From: BOKV01 sp041742235
GTDB taxonomy: Bacteria; Pseudomonadota; Alphaproteobacteria; Rhizobiales; Rhizobiaceae
Assembly (NCBI GenBank): GCA_041742235.1
Contig: JBGSJA010000158.1
Span: forward strand, 1 to 47,848
Length of the DNA stretch: 47,848 nucleotides
Reading direction: 5' to 3'
Part shown: positions 9,786-18,801 of the stretch, piece by piece
Layout: every line of letters begins with the position of its first letter
Position numbering within the stretch: position 1 is the first letter of the stretch
Notes under the pieces: model-generated
Database searches by the model: none
Told to the model about the DNA's origin: nothing
What the model saw: the letters and a program-made list of their open reading frames with translations, nothing else
Made by a program: the position numbers and the translations under genes

Positions 9786-9816
9786 TGCCCCTTCCCTTGA
9801 AAAAAGGGTGGGGGCA
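9786..9816 (+). terminator. Hairpin between sugar-binding protein and permease genes
   Basis: An imperfect stem pairs 9786-9798 (TGCCCCTTCCCTT) with 9804-9816 (AAGGGTGGGGGCA) around a five-base A-rich loop; one position mismatches and one is a G-T pair. There is no long U tract, so it may stabilise the upstream transcript or attenuate rather than terminate fully. It lies 14 bases after the binding-protein stop codon, in the same place as the hairpin in the Liv operon. Confidence 0.5.
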
Positions 9817-9832
9817 TCTTGCGAGCAGGGCC

Positions 9833-10873
9833 ATGACACAAGCCATTTCACCTGAACTCAACATGCGCGAAAACCGGGCTCCGGACCGGCAGGCCGGATC
9901 GCGGCTGCTGCGGCTCGTCATGAGCAACGAGTTCGGCCTCGCCGTGCTGATCCTCATCGCCTTCACAGCCTTCGCCGTGTCGCTTCCCGGCTTCACTTCG
10001 CCCTTCAGCCTTTTCACCATCGGGCGGCAGATCGGCATCGACACCATGATCGGTCTTGCCATGATGGCGGTCATCGTTACCGGCGGGCTTGACCTTTCGG
10101 TCGGCGCGATCGGCGTTTGCGCGGCCATGCTGTTTGGCTATGGCGCGCAGGTTCTGGGGCTGCCACTGTTCATGGCTGTGCCGGCGGCAATCCTTTTCGG
10201 CGCGTTGCTGGGCGCGATCAACGGCTATGCAGTCGTACGAACCGGCGTCCACAGCTTCATCATCACGCTTGCCAGCATGAGCATCTTCTTCGGCGTGATG
10301 ATCTTCCTTTCAAAGGCGCAGGCGTTCAACGCCTTGCCGCCCGAAGTCACCGCACTGGGCAAGATGCGCCTGTTCGGCAAGGTATCGGTTCTGCTCTTCG
10401 TGACGCTGTTCGTTTGCGCGATCCTCGTGATTTTCTACCGCTTCACCACGCTGGGCCGGCAGATGCTGGCCGCAGGCGCTAACCGGCGCGCCGCGGAACT
10501 TTCTGGCGTCCGCACGGACCGCGCCATTACCGCATGCCATGCGCTGGCGGGCGGCCTCGCGGCTCTTGCCGGACTGATGCTTACCGCCCGCACCGGGGCG
10601 GCGGTTCCGTCAATGGCGGGCCATCTGGGCCAGGACTGGCTGCTGCCCGCCTTCCTTGCCCCGGTTTTGGGCGGCACCCTCCTGTCGGGCGGCCGCGTCT
10701 CGGTTGTCGGCACGCTGCTCGGCGCCGCATTCGTCACGATCATGACGAGCGGGCTGCTGCTCATGCGTGTCGGCGAATTCTGGATACTCGCCAGTCTTGG
10801 CCTCATCCTGCTTCTGGCGGTCCTGACGGACCGGCTGCGCCAGGGCATGCTGCGCGCTCGGGGGCTGATCTGA
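9833..10873 (+). CDS. Sugar ABC transporter permease (RbsC type)
   Basis: A BPD_transp_2-family membrane protein of 346 residues with about nine or ten hydrophobic segments. Markers are VTGGLDLSVGAIGVCAAM, the conserved FIITLASMSIFFG stretch and the coupling loop GANRRAAELSGVRTDR. ATG 9833 follows AGCAGGG. It ends in a TGATG overlap with a second permease, so the channel is probably a heterodimer, unlike the RbsC homodimer of E. coli. Confidence 0.88.
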   Translation: MTQAISPELNMRENRAPDRQAGSRLLRLVMSNEFGLAVLILIAFTAFAVSLPGFTSPFSLFTIGRQIGIDTMIGLAMMAVIVTGGLDLSVGAIGVCAAMLFGYGAQVLGLPLFMAVPAAILFGALLGAINGYAVVRTGVHSFIITLASMSIFFGVMIFLSKAQAFNALPPEVTALGKMRLFGKVSVLLFVTLFVCAILVIFYRFTTLGRQMLAAGANRRAAELSGVRTDRAITACHALAGGLAALAGLMLTARTGAAVPSMAGHLGQDWLLPAFLAPVLGGTLLSGGRVSVVGTLLGAAFVTIMTSGLLLMRVGEFWILASLGLILLLAVLTDRLRQGMLRARGLI

Positions 10874-11841
10874 TGGGCGCTTCGCACAAGCTTCTCGACA
10901 ATGACTGGGTTGGCCCGGCTGCCGTGTGCCTGGTGGCGGTTGCCACGATCTCGGCCTTCCAGCCGAGCTTCCTGTCGCCGTTCAACATCCTGGTGCTGCT
11001 ATCGGCGATTTCGGTCAACATGGTCGTCGCGCTCGGGCAGCTCGTAATCATCGCCATCGGCCAGATGAACCTTGCGCTCGGCGCCTTTGGCGGGCTGGTC
11101 GCGATCAGCTTCGCCGGCATCATGGAGGTCTACGGCGTGCCGCCGGCAATCGCGATGCTGATCGGTCTGGGGATCGGCACGGGAGCAGGCGCCGCTACCG
11201 GTTTCGTGATCGCCCGGACCGGGATTTCGGCATTCATCATCACGCTTGCGGGACTGCAGATCTTCAAGGGGATCAATCTGGGCATCACCGAGGCGCAACC
11301 CTTCTATGCCATCCCGCAAAGCGTGAAGGATTTCGGCAATCTCGAGATTTTCGGTCCCGTGCCGTGGCTGGTCCTGCCCATGGTCTTCGCCTCCCTCGGC
11401 ATGTGGTACCTGTTCAACCGCCTGCGCATCGGCCGCTACATTCTTGCTGTCGGCGGCAACCGCACCGCGGCGGAACTGTCGGGCATCAACGTTCCGGCGA
11501 CGATCATTTGGGCGCACGCGATTTCGGGCCTGCTTGCCGCGATTGCCGGAATGATGCTGGTGGCGCGGCTGCAGATCGGCCAACCAACCATCGGCGACGA
11601 CTGGCTGATTTCCTCTTTCGCCGCTCCCGTGATCGGCGGGGCGATGCTGAATGGCGGGCATGTCAGCGTGGGGGGAACCTTCTTCGGCGTCGTCATCATC
11701 GCGATCATCACGCAGGCGCTGGTCCTGTTCGCGATCGATCCTTTCGTCGTACAGATTGTGCTGGGGGCGCTGATCCTTTGGGCCGTCGGCGTCAACCGCT
11801 TCCGCGAGGTGCGCATCGCAAAATTCAACGAGCAGCGTTGA
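10873..11841 (+). CDS. Sugar ABC transporter permease (RbsC type), second subunit
   Basis: A second RbsC-like permease, 322 residues. It shows AIGQMNLALGAFGGLVAIS in place of the more usual (T)GGIDLSVG motif, a FIITLAGLQIFKGIN segment and the coupling loop GGNRTAAELSGINVPA. The frame is open well upstream inside the previous gene, but ATG 10873 overlaps the stop codon of the first permease, which is the natural coupled start. The ATPase gene begins two bases after its stop codon. Confidence 0.88.
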   Translation: MGASHKLLDNDWVGPAAVCLVAVATISAFQPSFLSPFNILVLLSAISVNMVVALGQLVIIAIGQMNLALGAFGGLVAISFAGIMEVYGVPPAIAMLIGLGIGTGAGAATGFVIARTGISAFIITLAGLQIFKGINLGITEAQPFYAIPQSVKDFGNLEIFGPVPWLVLPMVFASLGMWYLFNRLRIGRYILAVGGNRTAAELSGINVPATIIWAHAISGLLAAIAGMMLVARLQIGQPTIGDDWLISSFAAPVIGGAMLNGGHVSVGGTFFGVVIIAIITQALVLFAIDPFVVQIVLGALILWAVGVNRFREVRIAKFNEQR

Positions 11842-11842
11842 A

Positions 11843-13354
11843 ATGGCTGCGCTGGAGGTTCACGAAGTCAGCAAGTCCTTCCCCGGCGTACGGGCGCTGG
11901 ACAACGTGTCGATGACGCTGAAAGGCGGGTCGATCCACGCCCTTCTGGGAGAAAACGGAGCCGGCAAGTCCACGCTCATCAAGATCATGACCGGCATCTA
12001 TTTTGCCGACCGCGGAGAAGTAAGGGTCGAAGGCCGGCCGGTGCGGTTTGCCAATCCACGCCAGGCGGCCGCGGGCGGTGTCGGCGTCGTGCACCAGGAG
12101 CGGAATCTTGTGTCCCGTTTTTCGGTCGCCGAAAACATCATGCTCGACAAGTTGGGCGCCCATTCGCTTTCCACCGTGGACTACAAGGCTCTGGCCGACG
12201 AGGCGCGGCGCTGGCTCAGGCAACTCGACCTCGATGTCGATCCGGCGACGCCGGTCGCGCGGCTGAGCGTCGCCCAGATGCAGCTTGTGGAGATCGGCAA
12301 GGCGCTTTCCCTCCAATCACGGGTGCTGCTGCTGGACGAGCCCACCGCATCGCTGACGCCAAGCGAAGCGCAGGTGCTGTTCCGCCTGCTGCGCAAATTG
12401 CGGGACGAAGGTGTCGCCATCGGCTTCGTCAGTCACAAGCTCGAGGAAGTTTTCGACATTTGCGACACCGTTACGGTGTTGCGCGACGGGAGAAACGCCT
12501 GCGACAGCACCGGCCTTCCGGCGTTGAACCGCGATGACGTGGTGAAGATGATGATCGGGCGCGCCGAACGGATTTCACGGCGTGCGCCGCGTCCGCAACC
12601 GGTGCAGCCACCGTTCTTTGAACTGAAGGATTATTCGTCGGCAGCCGGCCACGAGAAAGTCTCTCTTTCCGTGCGGCCCGGCGAAATCCTGGGATTGTAC
12701 GGCCTGGTCGGCGCGGGTCGCAGCGAATTGGCGAAGGCCGTTCTGGGGCTGTCGATGCAGACCGGCGGCGAGGTCCGTGTCGGTGGCAAGACCGTGAAGA
12801 TCGGCTCGGTCGCCGAAGCGCCGGACCTGGGCATTGGCTATGTGAGCGAGGACCGCAAGGGCGAGGGACTGATCCTTCTCCACTCCGTGCTTGCCAATGC
12901 GGGCATCACCGTCTGGAAGAAGATCGCAAATCGGCTCGGCTTCCTGCGCGATGCCACCGTTGCCGCAAAGGTTGCGCCTATCCTTGGCAGGCTGGAGGTC
13001 AAGACGCCATCGCTGGAACAGGTGATCGGCAATCTCTCCGGCGGGAACCAGCAAAAGGTTTCTGTCGCGAAATGGATCGCAGCCGGCGTCAAGCTGCTCA
13101 TCATCGACGAACCTTCCGTCGGCATCGACATCAAGACCAAGGCCTATTTGCATGACCTCATCCACGAATTGGCGGAAAGCGGCACGGCGATCCTGCTCAT
13201 AACTTCCGATCTCACGGAGATGGTGGATGTCGCCGACCGTGTGGCGGTCATGGACGATTACAGGATCGAGGGAATGGTGGAAAACGACCGCAATTATGAA
13301 CGGGTCAGCACCGCCATAATGGGTTTCATCCACGGTAGGGAGCCAGTTGCATGA
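11843..13354 (+). CDS. Sugar ABC transporter double ATPase (RbsA/MglA type)
   Basis: A 503-residue protein with two ABC domains. The first has Walker A GENGAGKST near residues 35-43, signature LSVAQMQLVEIGKAL and Walker B LLLDEPTASLTPSE. The second has the degenerate P-loop typical of this family (GLVGAGRSE), signature LSGGNQQKVSVAKW and Walker B LLIIDEPSVGID. Only the first site is expected to be fully canonical, as in RbsA and MglA. The gap of one base to the second permease places it in the same operon. Confidence 0.92.
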   Translation: MAALEVHEVSKSFPGVRALDNVSMTLKGGSIHALLGENGAGKSTLIKIMTGIYFADRGEVRVEGRPVRFANPRQAAAGGVGVVHQERNLVSRFSVAENIMLDKLGAHSLSTVDYKALADEARRWLRQLDLDVDPATPVARLSVAQMQLVEIGKALSLQSRVLLLDEPTASLTPSEAQVLFRLLRKLRDEGVAIGFVSHKLEEVFDICDTVTVLRDGRNACDSTGLPALNRDDVVKMMIGRAERISRRAPRPQPVQPPFFELKDYSSAAGHEKVSLSVRPGEILGLYGLVGAGRSELAKAVLGLSMQTGGEVRVGGKTVKIGSVAEAPDLGIGYVSEDRKGEGLILLHSVLANAGITVWKKIANRLGFLRDATVAAKVAPILGRLEVKTPSLEQVIGNLSGGNQQKVSVAKWIAAGVKLLIIDEPSVGIDIKTKAYLHDLIHELAESGTAILLITSDLTEMVDVADRVAVMDDYRIEGMVENDRNYERVSTAIMGFIHGREPVA

Positions 13355-13423
13355 GGCGGCTTTCGCCCGGGATGCCAATGCCTGAAACCTGCGCAATATT
13401 CGCCTGAACCGGGGAGAAGTCGA

Positions 13424-14533
13424 ATGGCAAGGATCACCCGCGTTGAAGGGCTGATGGTGGACCTGAAGCCGAAGGTCAGGCGAACCGATGCCATCCAGTC
13501 CTTCGTCAGCCAGGAAACGCCCATTATTCGCATCTATGATGCAGACGGGGCGGTGGGAACCGGATACAGCTACACGATCGGCACCGGCGGTCCTTCGGTG
13601 ATGGAACTGATCCGCCGCACACTTGCCCCCGCGCTCATCGGCCGCGAGTCGCTGGAGATCGAACGCATCTGGCGAGACCTCTATTTCCTCACCCATGCGA
13701 CGACCGTGGGCGCCATCACGTCGCTGGCGCTCGCCGCGATCGACACCGCCCTTTGGGATCTCAAATGCCGCCGCCACGGCGAGCCGCTGCACCGCATGGC
13801 TGGCGGCGCACAGGCGCGCGTTCCGCTTTATACCACCGAGGGCGGATGGCTTCACATCGACACTCCGGCGCTGGTGGAGGACGCCTTGCAGGCCAAGGAA
13901 AAGGGCTTTGGCGGGTCGAAGATCAAGGTCGGCCGCCCCCATGTATCAGAGGATTTTTCGAGGTTGCAGGCCGTCCGCGAGGCGGTTGGTCCCACTTTCG
14001 AGATCATGACCGACGCCAACCAGCGCTTCACCATCGACGAGGCGATCCGCCGCGCGCGCTATCTCACGCCGCTCGACATCGCTTGGTTGGAGGAACCGCT
14101 CACCGCGGACGACATCAGCGGCCATGTGAGGCTGTCGCAAAGCACCACGGTTCCCATAGCAGTCGGCGAGAGCCTCTACAGCCATTTGCATTTCCGCGAG
14201 TATCTTGAGCGCGGCGCCTGCTCCATCGTTCAGGCCGATGTTGCCCGCGTCGGCGGAATAACGCCATGGCTCAAGGTGGCGCATTTGGCAGAGTGCTTCA
14301 ACGTGCCCGTTTGCCCGCATTTCCTGATGGAGCTTCACGTCTCGCTCAGCGCAGCGGTGCCCAATGCGCGATGGGTCGAGTACATCCCGCAGATCGACAT
14401 GCTGACAACCGAGCCGATGCGGATCGAAGACGGCCATGCGATTCCTTCGGATGCACCCGGCCTTGGCATTGCCTGGGATGACAAGGCCATAGAGAAGGAA
14501 ACCGTTCCGGGATCTGCATTCGCGGCTGGGTGA
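13424..14533 (+). CDS. Enolase-superfamily enzyme (mandelate racemase/acid-sugar dehydratase-like)
   Basis: A 369-residue enzyme with the capping domain followed by a TIM barrel. Visible active-site residues: Lys166-x-Lys168 (SKIKVG), Asp197 (TDANQ), Glu223/224 (WLEEP), Glu249 (VGES), Asp272 (QADVARVGG) and His299 (CPHF). This matches the mandelate-racemase subgroup layout, where the Lys and His-Asp dyad act on either side of the carbon acid. Members racemise mandelate or dehydrate sugar acids; the exact substrate cannot be read from sequence. A GGGGAGAAG ribosome site precedes the ATG. It is the last gene of the ABC operon, 69 bases after the ATPase gene, so it likely acts on the imported compound or its oxidised form. 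Confidence 0.88.
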   Translation: MARITRVEGLMVDLKPKVRRTDAIQSFVSQETPIIRIYDADGAVGTGYSYTIGTGGPSVMELIRRTLAPALIGRESLEIERIWRDLYFLTHATTVGAITSLALAAIDTALWDLKCRRHGEPLHRMAGGAQARVPLYTTEGGWLHIDTPALVEDALQAKEKGFGGSKIKVGRPHVSEDFSRLQAVREAVGPTFEIMTDANQRFTIDEAIRRARYLTPLDIAWLEEPLTADDISGHVRLSQSTTVPIAVGESLYSHLHFREYLERGACSIVQADVARVGGITPWLKVAHLAECFNVPVCPHFLMELHVSLSAAVPNARWVEYIPQIDMLTTEPMRIEDGHAIPSDAPGLGIAWDDKAIEKETVPGSAFAAG

Positions 14534-14610
14534 GGCAGACGGTGGCAGGCGACCTCGGCAAGGGCCGCGACACCTTCGCATTGCGCCCGGGCACGCCCTA
14601 TAAGGTGGCC

Positions 14611-15432
14611 ATGCCGCAGATGTTTAAAAGGTTCGCGTTCGTCTTCAACGCAGGCGCCCTCGCCTCGATCCTTGCGCACGCGCTGATCCTTGGCCCCTTG
14701 GTATTCGGCTTTCCGAATTTGACGCTGAAACCCGAAGAACCCAAGGCTGTCGAAGTGGAATTGGCGGCCGCGCAGGAAAAACCCCTGCCCGCACCGGAGC
14801 CGAAAACGCCTGAAGCAAAACCCAAACCGCCGCAGGTGTTGCGTCCGGTCGTCAAGTTCGCCGAGAAAGACGCGGGGTCGACCAGGCCGCAGGGTGGCGA
14901 TGCCCCGCGAGACACGAATAGCTCCGGCGCGAAGACGCAAGAGGCACGATCGGAAAGACAGGCTCTGCCGCCCCAAAACACTCCGCAGCCTCACGTTTCA
15001 ATGCCAAAGAATGAAGACGCCGCATCCGCATCCGCACCGGATTCGCCTGGCGTTTCGGCGCCCCCCTCGCCGCCTGAAGCGAACAGGCAGGCACGTTTGC
15101 AGGAAAGAAATGAGAGCGAGGTTGCAACGACTGCGAAAGGTGACCTGCCACGCGCAATCCGTGCCGGGCAGCTTTGCGCAACAGAACTGCGCAAAAAGTT
15201 GAACAATTCCAACCCGCCATACTGGCCGGATCTGCTGCCGGCCTATCGGCTGGACCAGGGCAATGTTCTGCAGGTGCGCCGTGGCGCTTTCCGGGCAAAT
15301 GCCATTTGGTTCAATCTGGAGTTCCGTTGCAAGGTGGACGATGCTGCAACAGAAGTGGTCGCGCTTGAGTTTGCAATCGGCACTGCCGTTCCGCGCAGCG
15401 AATGGATCCGTCGTGGCTTCCCGTCGATGTAG
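14611..15432 (+). CDS. DUF930-domain membrane-anchored protein
   Basis: A 273-residue protein with an N-terminal membrane anchor (about residues 10-30), a long low-complexity linker rich in Pro, Glu, Lys and Ala (about 40-185), and a C-terminal globular domain of ~90 residues recognised as DUF930, with conserved Cys residues in LCATELRKKLNN and FRCKVDD. The architecture resembles TonB/TolA-like periplasm-spanning proteins. The frame is open from GTG 14530, overlapping the previous gene, but ATG 14611 just before the membrane anchor (AAGG upstream) is the better start. DUF930 is found mainly in Hyphomicrobiales; function unknown. Confidence 0.75.
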   Translation: MPQMFKRFAFVFNAGALASILAHALILGPLVFGFPNLTLKPEEPKAVEVELAAAQEKPLPAPEPKTPEAKPKPPQVLRPVVKFAEKDAGSTRPQGGDAPRDTNSSGAKTQEARSERQALPPQNTPQPHVSMPKNEDAASASAPDSPGVSAPPSPPEANRQARLQERNESEVATTAKGDLPRAIRAGQLCATELRKKLNNSNPPYWPDLLPAYRLDQGNVLQVRRGAFRANAIWFNLEFRCKVDDAATEVVALEFAIGTAVPRSEWIRRGFPSM

Positions 15433-15536
15433 CCGGATTATGACGCGGCAGCCATTCCAAGATAGAATTCAGCGCCCTATAACGTCACACGAAGTGCATT
15501 TCCCGTGCAGAATCCAGAGGCTGGGGAAACATAAGC

Positions 15537-16184
15537 ATGTTCGAATATCTCGTTCGTTTGTGCACGACAGCGCCAGGCCTGACCGGATTGACGGTTGTGG
15601 CCGATCTCCTGATCGCAATCGCCTATTTTTCCATACCGTTCTCGATGCTCAACGTGTTTCGCAACAGGCGGGACGACCTGCCCTACCCGAGCCTTTGGAT
15701 TTCATTCGTTCTGTTCATTTTTGCTTGTGGCATGACGCATTTCATTCACGTTGCCAGTTATGTGTCGAACTCTCCGTTGTTTGGCTATCGGGCCACCATC
15801 CACATGGCCACCGCGGCGATTTCCATTGCCACCGCCATTTCACTGACGCTCGTGCTGCCAAAGCTCAACCTGCTGCCATCCCCGCAAAAGCAGCGCCGTG
15901 AACTGGAGGCAGCGGTGGATTTGGCGACGCGGGAAAAGGACGCCATGCTTGTCGAGCTCAATCATCGGGTCGGAAATCAGCTGGCAAAGCTTTCGGCAAT
16001 GGTTCGCAGCGAGATCCGGTCAGCGGGAAATGCGGGCTCCGAAACGGAGCGACTCCGAAGGCTGGAGCATCTTCTGAACGAAATGGGTTCGGAGCATCAT
16101 CGCCTGCAGCGGGAAGGTTATGGCACCCACCATCCCGCGCAAAACTTCATTCAGCCATCAACCCGGCCGATAGCCACCGGCTGA
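15537..16184 (+). CDS. Ethylene-receptor-like membrane protein with orphan DHp domain
   Basis: A 215-residue protein. Residues ~20-110 form three membrane helices closely matching the ethylene-binding domain of plant ETR1 and cyanobacterial SynEtr1: Asp23, IAIAYFSIP (Tyr30, Pro34) and CGMTH (Cys64, His68) correspond to ETR1 Asp25, Tyr32, Pro36 and the copper ligands Cys65/His69. A coiled-coil linker leads to a phosphoacceptor helix, VELNHRVGNQLAKLSAM, with His143 in an HWE/HisKA_2-like H-box, and a second helix ending near residue 190. No N, G1 or G2 ATP-binding boxes follow, and the convergent ATPase gene ends eight bases later, so the catalytic domain is absent rather than frameshifted. It may accept phosphate from a partner kinase, or act by dimerisation; function is inference. 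Confidence 0.82.
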   Translation: MFEYLVRLCTTAPGLTGLTVVADLLIAIAYFSIPFSMLNVFRNRRDDLPYPSLWISFVLFIFACGMTHFIHVASYVSNSPLFGYRATIHMATAAISIATAISLTLVLPKLNLLPSPQKQRRELEAAVDLATREKDAMLVELNHRVGNQLAKLSAMVRSEIRSAGNAGSETERLRRLEHLLNEMGSEHHRLQREGYGTHHPAQNFIQPSTRPIATG

Positions 16185-16191
16185 CCTTCAA

Positions 16192-18801
16192 TCATCGACT
16201 CAATCCAAGCCTGATCTGCTTTTCGATCTCGATCAGCGCGAAGAAGGCAGCGCCCGTGGCAATGATAAGCAATCCGTCCGCCAGCGATACGGGTTCCGTC
16301 CCCAGGATCGACTGCAGCGGCGGCATATAGGTAACGGCGAACTGCGCCACGGTGATTGCCATGACGACGATCCACACCACGCGCGTCCCCCGTACGGCCT
16401 CCCAGGTCAGCGACGTTCCATGGATGTTGCGGATGAAGAAGAGGTGGAAGATCTCCAGCACCACAAGCATGTTCATCGCCATGGTCTGCGCCATCGGCAG
16501 GGAATAGCCCTTGTCGATCGCGTAGGTGAAAATGCCGAACACGGCGGCGAGGAACAAGAACGCCACCAGAACCACATGCCACACCAACGTGCCAGACAGG
16601 ATCGGCGTGTTTCGCGGGCGGGGTGGACGGGCCATGGTGCCTGCCTCCGTGGGTTCGAAAGCAAGCGCAATGCCGAGCGTGATGCCGGTGATCAGGTTGA
16701 CCCACAGGATCTGAACGGCGGTCACCGGAAGCGCAAGTCCGAGCAGCAAGGCAAGTACAACGGTCATCGCCTCACCCGCATTGGTGGGCAACTCGAAGCT
16801 GATCACTTTCTTGAGGTTGTCGTAAACCGTGCGCCCTTCACGGACAGCCGCGGCGATCGAGGCAAAATTGTCATCGGCCAGCACCAGGATGGCCGCCTCC
16901 TTCGCTGCCTCGGATCCCTTTCTTCCCATGGCGATGCCCGCATCAGCCCGCTTCAGCGCAGGCGCGTCGTTCACGCCATCGCCGGTCATGGCGACGGACA
17001 AACCATTTGCCTGGAGCGCCGTGACGAGGCGCAGCTTGTGTTCGGGACTGGTGCGCGCGAAAATGTCGACGGTGGCCACCTCAAGCGCCAGTTGTGCATC
17101 GTCCATTTTGTCGAGATCGACACCTGCCAGGACGCGGTTGCAATTCTGCAATCCGATCTGCTGCGCTATTGCCGTAGCGGTGCCGGCGTGATCGCCGGTG
17201 ATCATCTTGACGCGGATGCCTGCGGCACGGCATTCGGCCACGGCGGCCACGGCTTCGGCGCGCGGTGGATCGATCAGGCCCACTATGCCGAGAAAGGTCA
17301 GCCCGGTTGCCAGCGACGCCGGTTCGATGTTCGCGTCCTGCTCCGTCCGTTCCGCGAATGCCAGAACCCGCAACCCCCGCCGCGCCATGGCTTCGGCGCG
17401 ATTGTGCCAGTGTCGCCGGTCGATATCGGCGCACATTTGCAGTACCTGCTCCGGCGCGCCTTTTACATAGGCAAGGCGGCCATGTGCATTTTCCGCGAGC
17501 ACGGCCATGAAGCGATGGCGGCTGTCGAAGGGAATGGCATCGAGACGCCTCGCCGAAATGTCTCCTCCCGTCTTGCGGGCAAATGCCAGCAGCGCTCCCT
17601 CCATCGGGTCGCCTTCCGCGAACCATTGCCCGTCGCGGTGGTGCAAAGCGGCATCGTTGCAGAGCGCTGCGGCCCCCGAAAGTCCGCTGAGGTCGGCGGC
17701 GGGCGTGATACTGCCTTCCGGGGCATAGCCTTCTCCGGTGATCTCGAAAGACCCATCCGGCGTCTCGGCAGCCACGACCATCATTTCATTGCGGGTCAGC
17801 GTGCCTGTCTTGTCGGTGCAAATGACGGACACCGAACCGATCGCCTCGATAGCCGGCAGGCGGCGGACGATCGCATTGCGCCGCGCCATGGCCTGCACCC
17901 CGATGGCCAGCGTGATCGTCATGACTGCGGGCAGGCCCTCCGGGATTGCCGCCACCGCTATCCCCACCACCGCCATGAACAATTCCGAAAAATCGTGATG
18001 ACCGACGAAGTACCCGTAGGCGAGCAACAGGCCAGAGGCGAGCAGGATCAGGAATGACAGCCAGCGCGCAAAATGATCCATCTGTTCGACCATCGGCGTG
18101 GTCAGTTGCTCGACGCCCGCCAGCAGTCCGCCGATGCGGCCGATCTCGGTGGCCTGCCCGGTCGCGACCACCAGTCCCCGCGCCGTGCCTTGCGTGACCA
18201 GCGTACCGGACCACAGCATAGACCGCCGGTCCCCGAGGGGAGCGTCCTGCGCCACCTGCTTCACGGCCTTGTCCACCGGAACGGACTCGCCGGTCAGGAT
18301 CGCCTCCTGTGCAGCAAGTCCCCTCGCCTCCAGCAGGCGCAGGTCGGCCGGCACCTTGTCGCCGGCTTCAAGAAGTACGATGTCGCCCGGCGCCAGTTCG
18401 GCGCCATCTATCGAAACCCGGCGTCCGTCTCGCAGCACTGCTGCCCGCGGGGCAAGCATGCCGTGGATCGCGGCCATGGCCGCCTCGGCCTTGCCCTCCT
18501 GAAAAAAACCGATGACGGCATTTGCCAGCACCACCGCCAGTATCACGCCGGTATCGACCCAATGCTGCATGGCCCCGGTTATCGCGGCCGCTCCGATCAA
18601 CACATAGATGAGAACATTGTTGAACTGCGCCAGGAACCTGATTACGGGCCCGCGCCCCTGCGTTTCGGGCAACCGGTTCGGCCCGCATTGAACCAGCCGC
18701 TGCGCTGCCTCTGCGGCGGACAGGCCATCAGGATGAGCTTTCAATGCGGAAAGGCAGGCGTTCGTGGATTTAGCGTGAGGATCGGTCAGCTTCCACGTCA
18801 T
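16192..18801 (-). CDS. P-type cation-transporting ATPase (P2-like)
   Basis: A complete 869-residue P-type ATPase: N-terminal cation-ATPase domain, actuator loop TGES (170-173), membrane helix M4 with PEGLP (287-291), phosphorylation site DKTGTLT (Asp330), hinge TGDGVNDAPALK and four or more C-terminal helices. The M4 motif is of the SERCA/PMR1 calcium-pump type. In M6, however, the sequence is WVNLITGITLGIALAFEP, where calcium pumps have an Asp shortly after the Asn, so the classical calcium ligand is missing and the transported ion is uncertain. Similar M6 sequences occur in many bacterial 'cation-translocating' ATPases. The gene is convergent with the ethylene-receptor-like gene. Confidence 0.9.
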   Translation of the reverse strand: MTWKLTDPHAKSTNACLSALKAHPDGLSAAEAAQRLVQCGPNRLPETQGRGPVIRFLAQFNNVLIYVLIGAAAITGAMQHWVDTGVILAVVLANAVIGFFQEGKAEAAMAAIHGMLAPRAAVLRDGRRVSIDGAELAPGDIVLLEAGDKVPADLRLLEARGLAAQEAILTGESVPVDKAVKQVAQDAPLGDRRSMLWSGTLVTQGTARGLVVATGQATEIGRIGGLLAGVEQLTTPMVEQMDHFARWLSFLILLASGLLLAYGYFVGHHDFSELFMAVVGIAVAAIPEGLPAVMTITLAIGVQAMARRNAIVRRLPAIEAIGSVSVICTDKTGTLTRNEMMVVAAETPDGSFEITGEGYAPEGSITPAADLSGLSGAAALCNDAALHHRDGQWFAEGDPMEGALLAFARKTGGDISARRLDAIPFDSRHRFMAVLAENAHGRLAYVKGAPEQVLQMCADIDRRHWHNRAEAMARRGLRVLAFAERTEQDANIEPASLATGLTFLGIVGLIDPPRAEAVAAVAECRAAGIRVKMITGDHAGTATAIAQQIGLQNCNRVLAGVDLDKMDDAQLALEVATVDIFARTSPEHKLRLVTALQANGLSVAMTGDGVNDAPALKRADAGIAMGRKGSEAAKEAAILVLADDNFASIAAAVREGRTVYDNLKKVISFELPTNAGEAMTVVLALLLGLALPVTAVQILWVNLITGITLGIALAFEPTEAGTMARPPRPRNTPILSGTLVWHVVLVAFLFLAAVFGIFTYAIDKGYSLPMAQTMAMNMLVVLEIFHLFFIRNIHGTSLTWEAVRGTRVVWIVVMAITVAQFAVTYMPPLQSILGTEPVSLADGLLIIATGAAFFALIEIEKQIRLGLSR

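Noticed and set aside
12575..13942. Long minus-strand open frame across the sugar ATPase and enolase-superfamily genes
   Set aside because: It crosses two recognisable genes and their gap, with no ribosome site and no family resemblance.
14530..14610. Longer start of the DUF930 protein overlapping the enolase-superfamily gene
   Set aside because: The added 27 residues are polar and would place the membrane anchor too far from the N-terminus; ATG 14611 fits better.
16420..18057. 545-codon open frame on the plus strand opposite the P-type ATPase gene
   Set aside because: It is the antisense of a well-conserved ATPase in high-GC DNA; the translation is rich in His, Arg, Gly and Asp without any domain.
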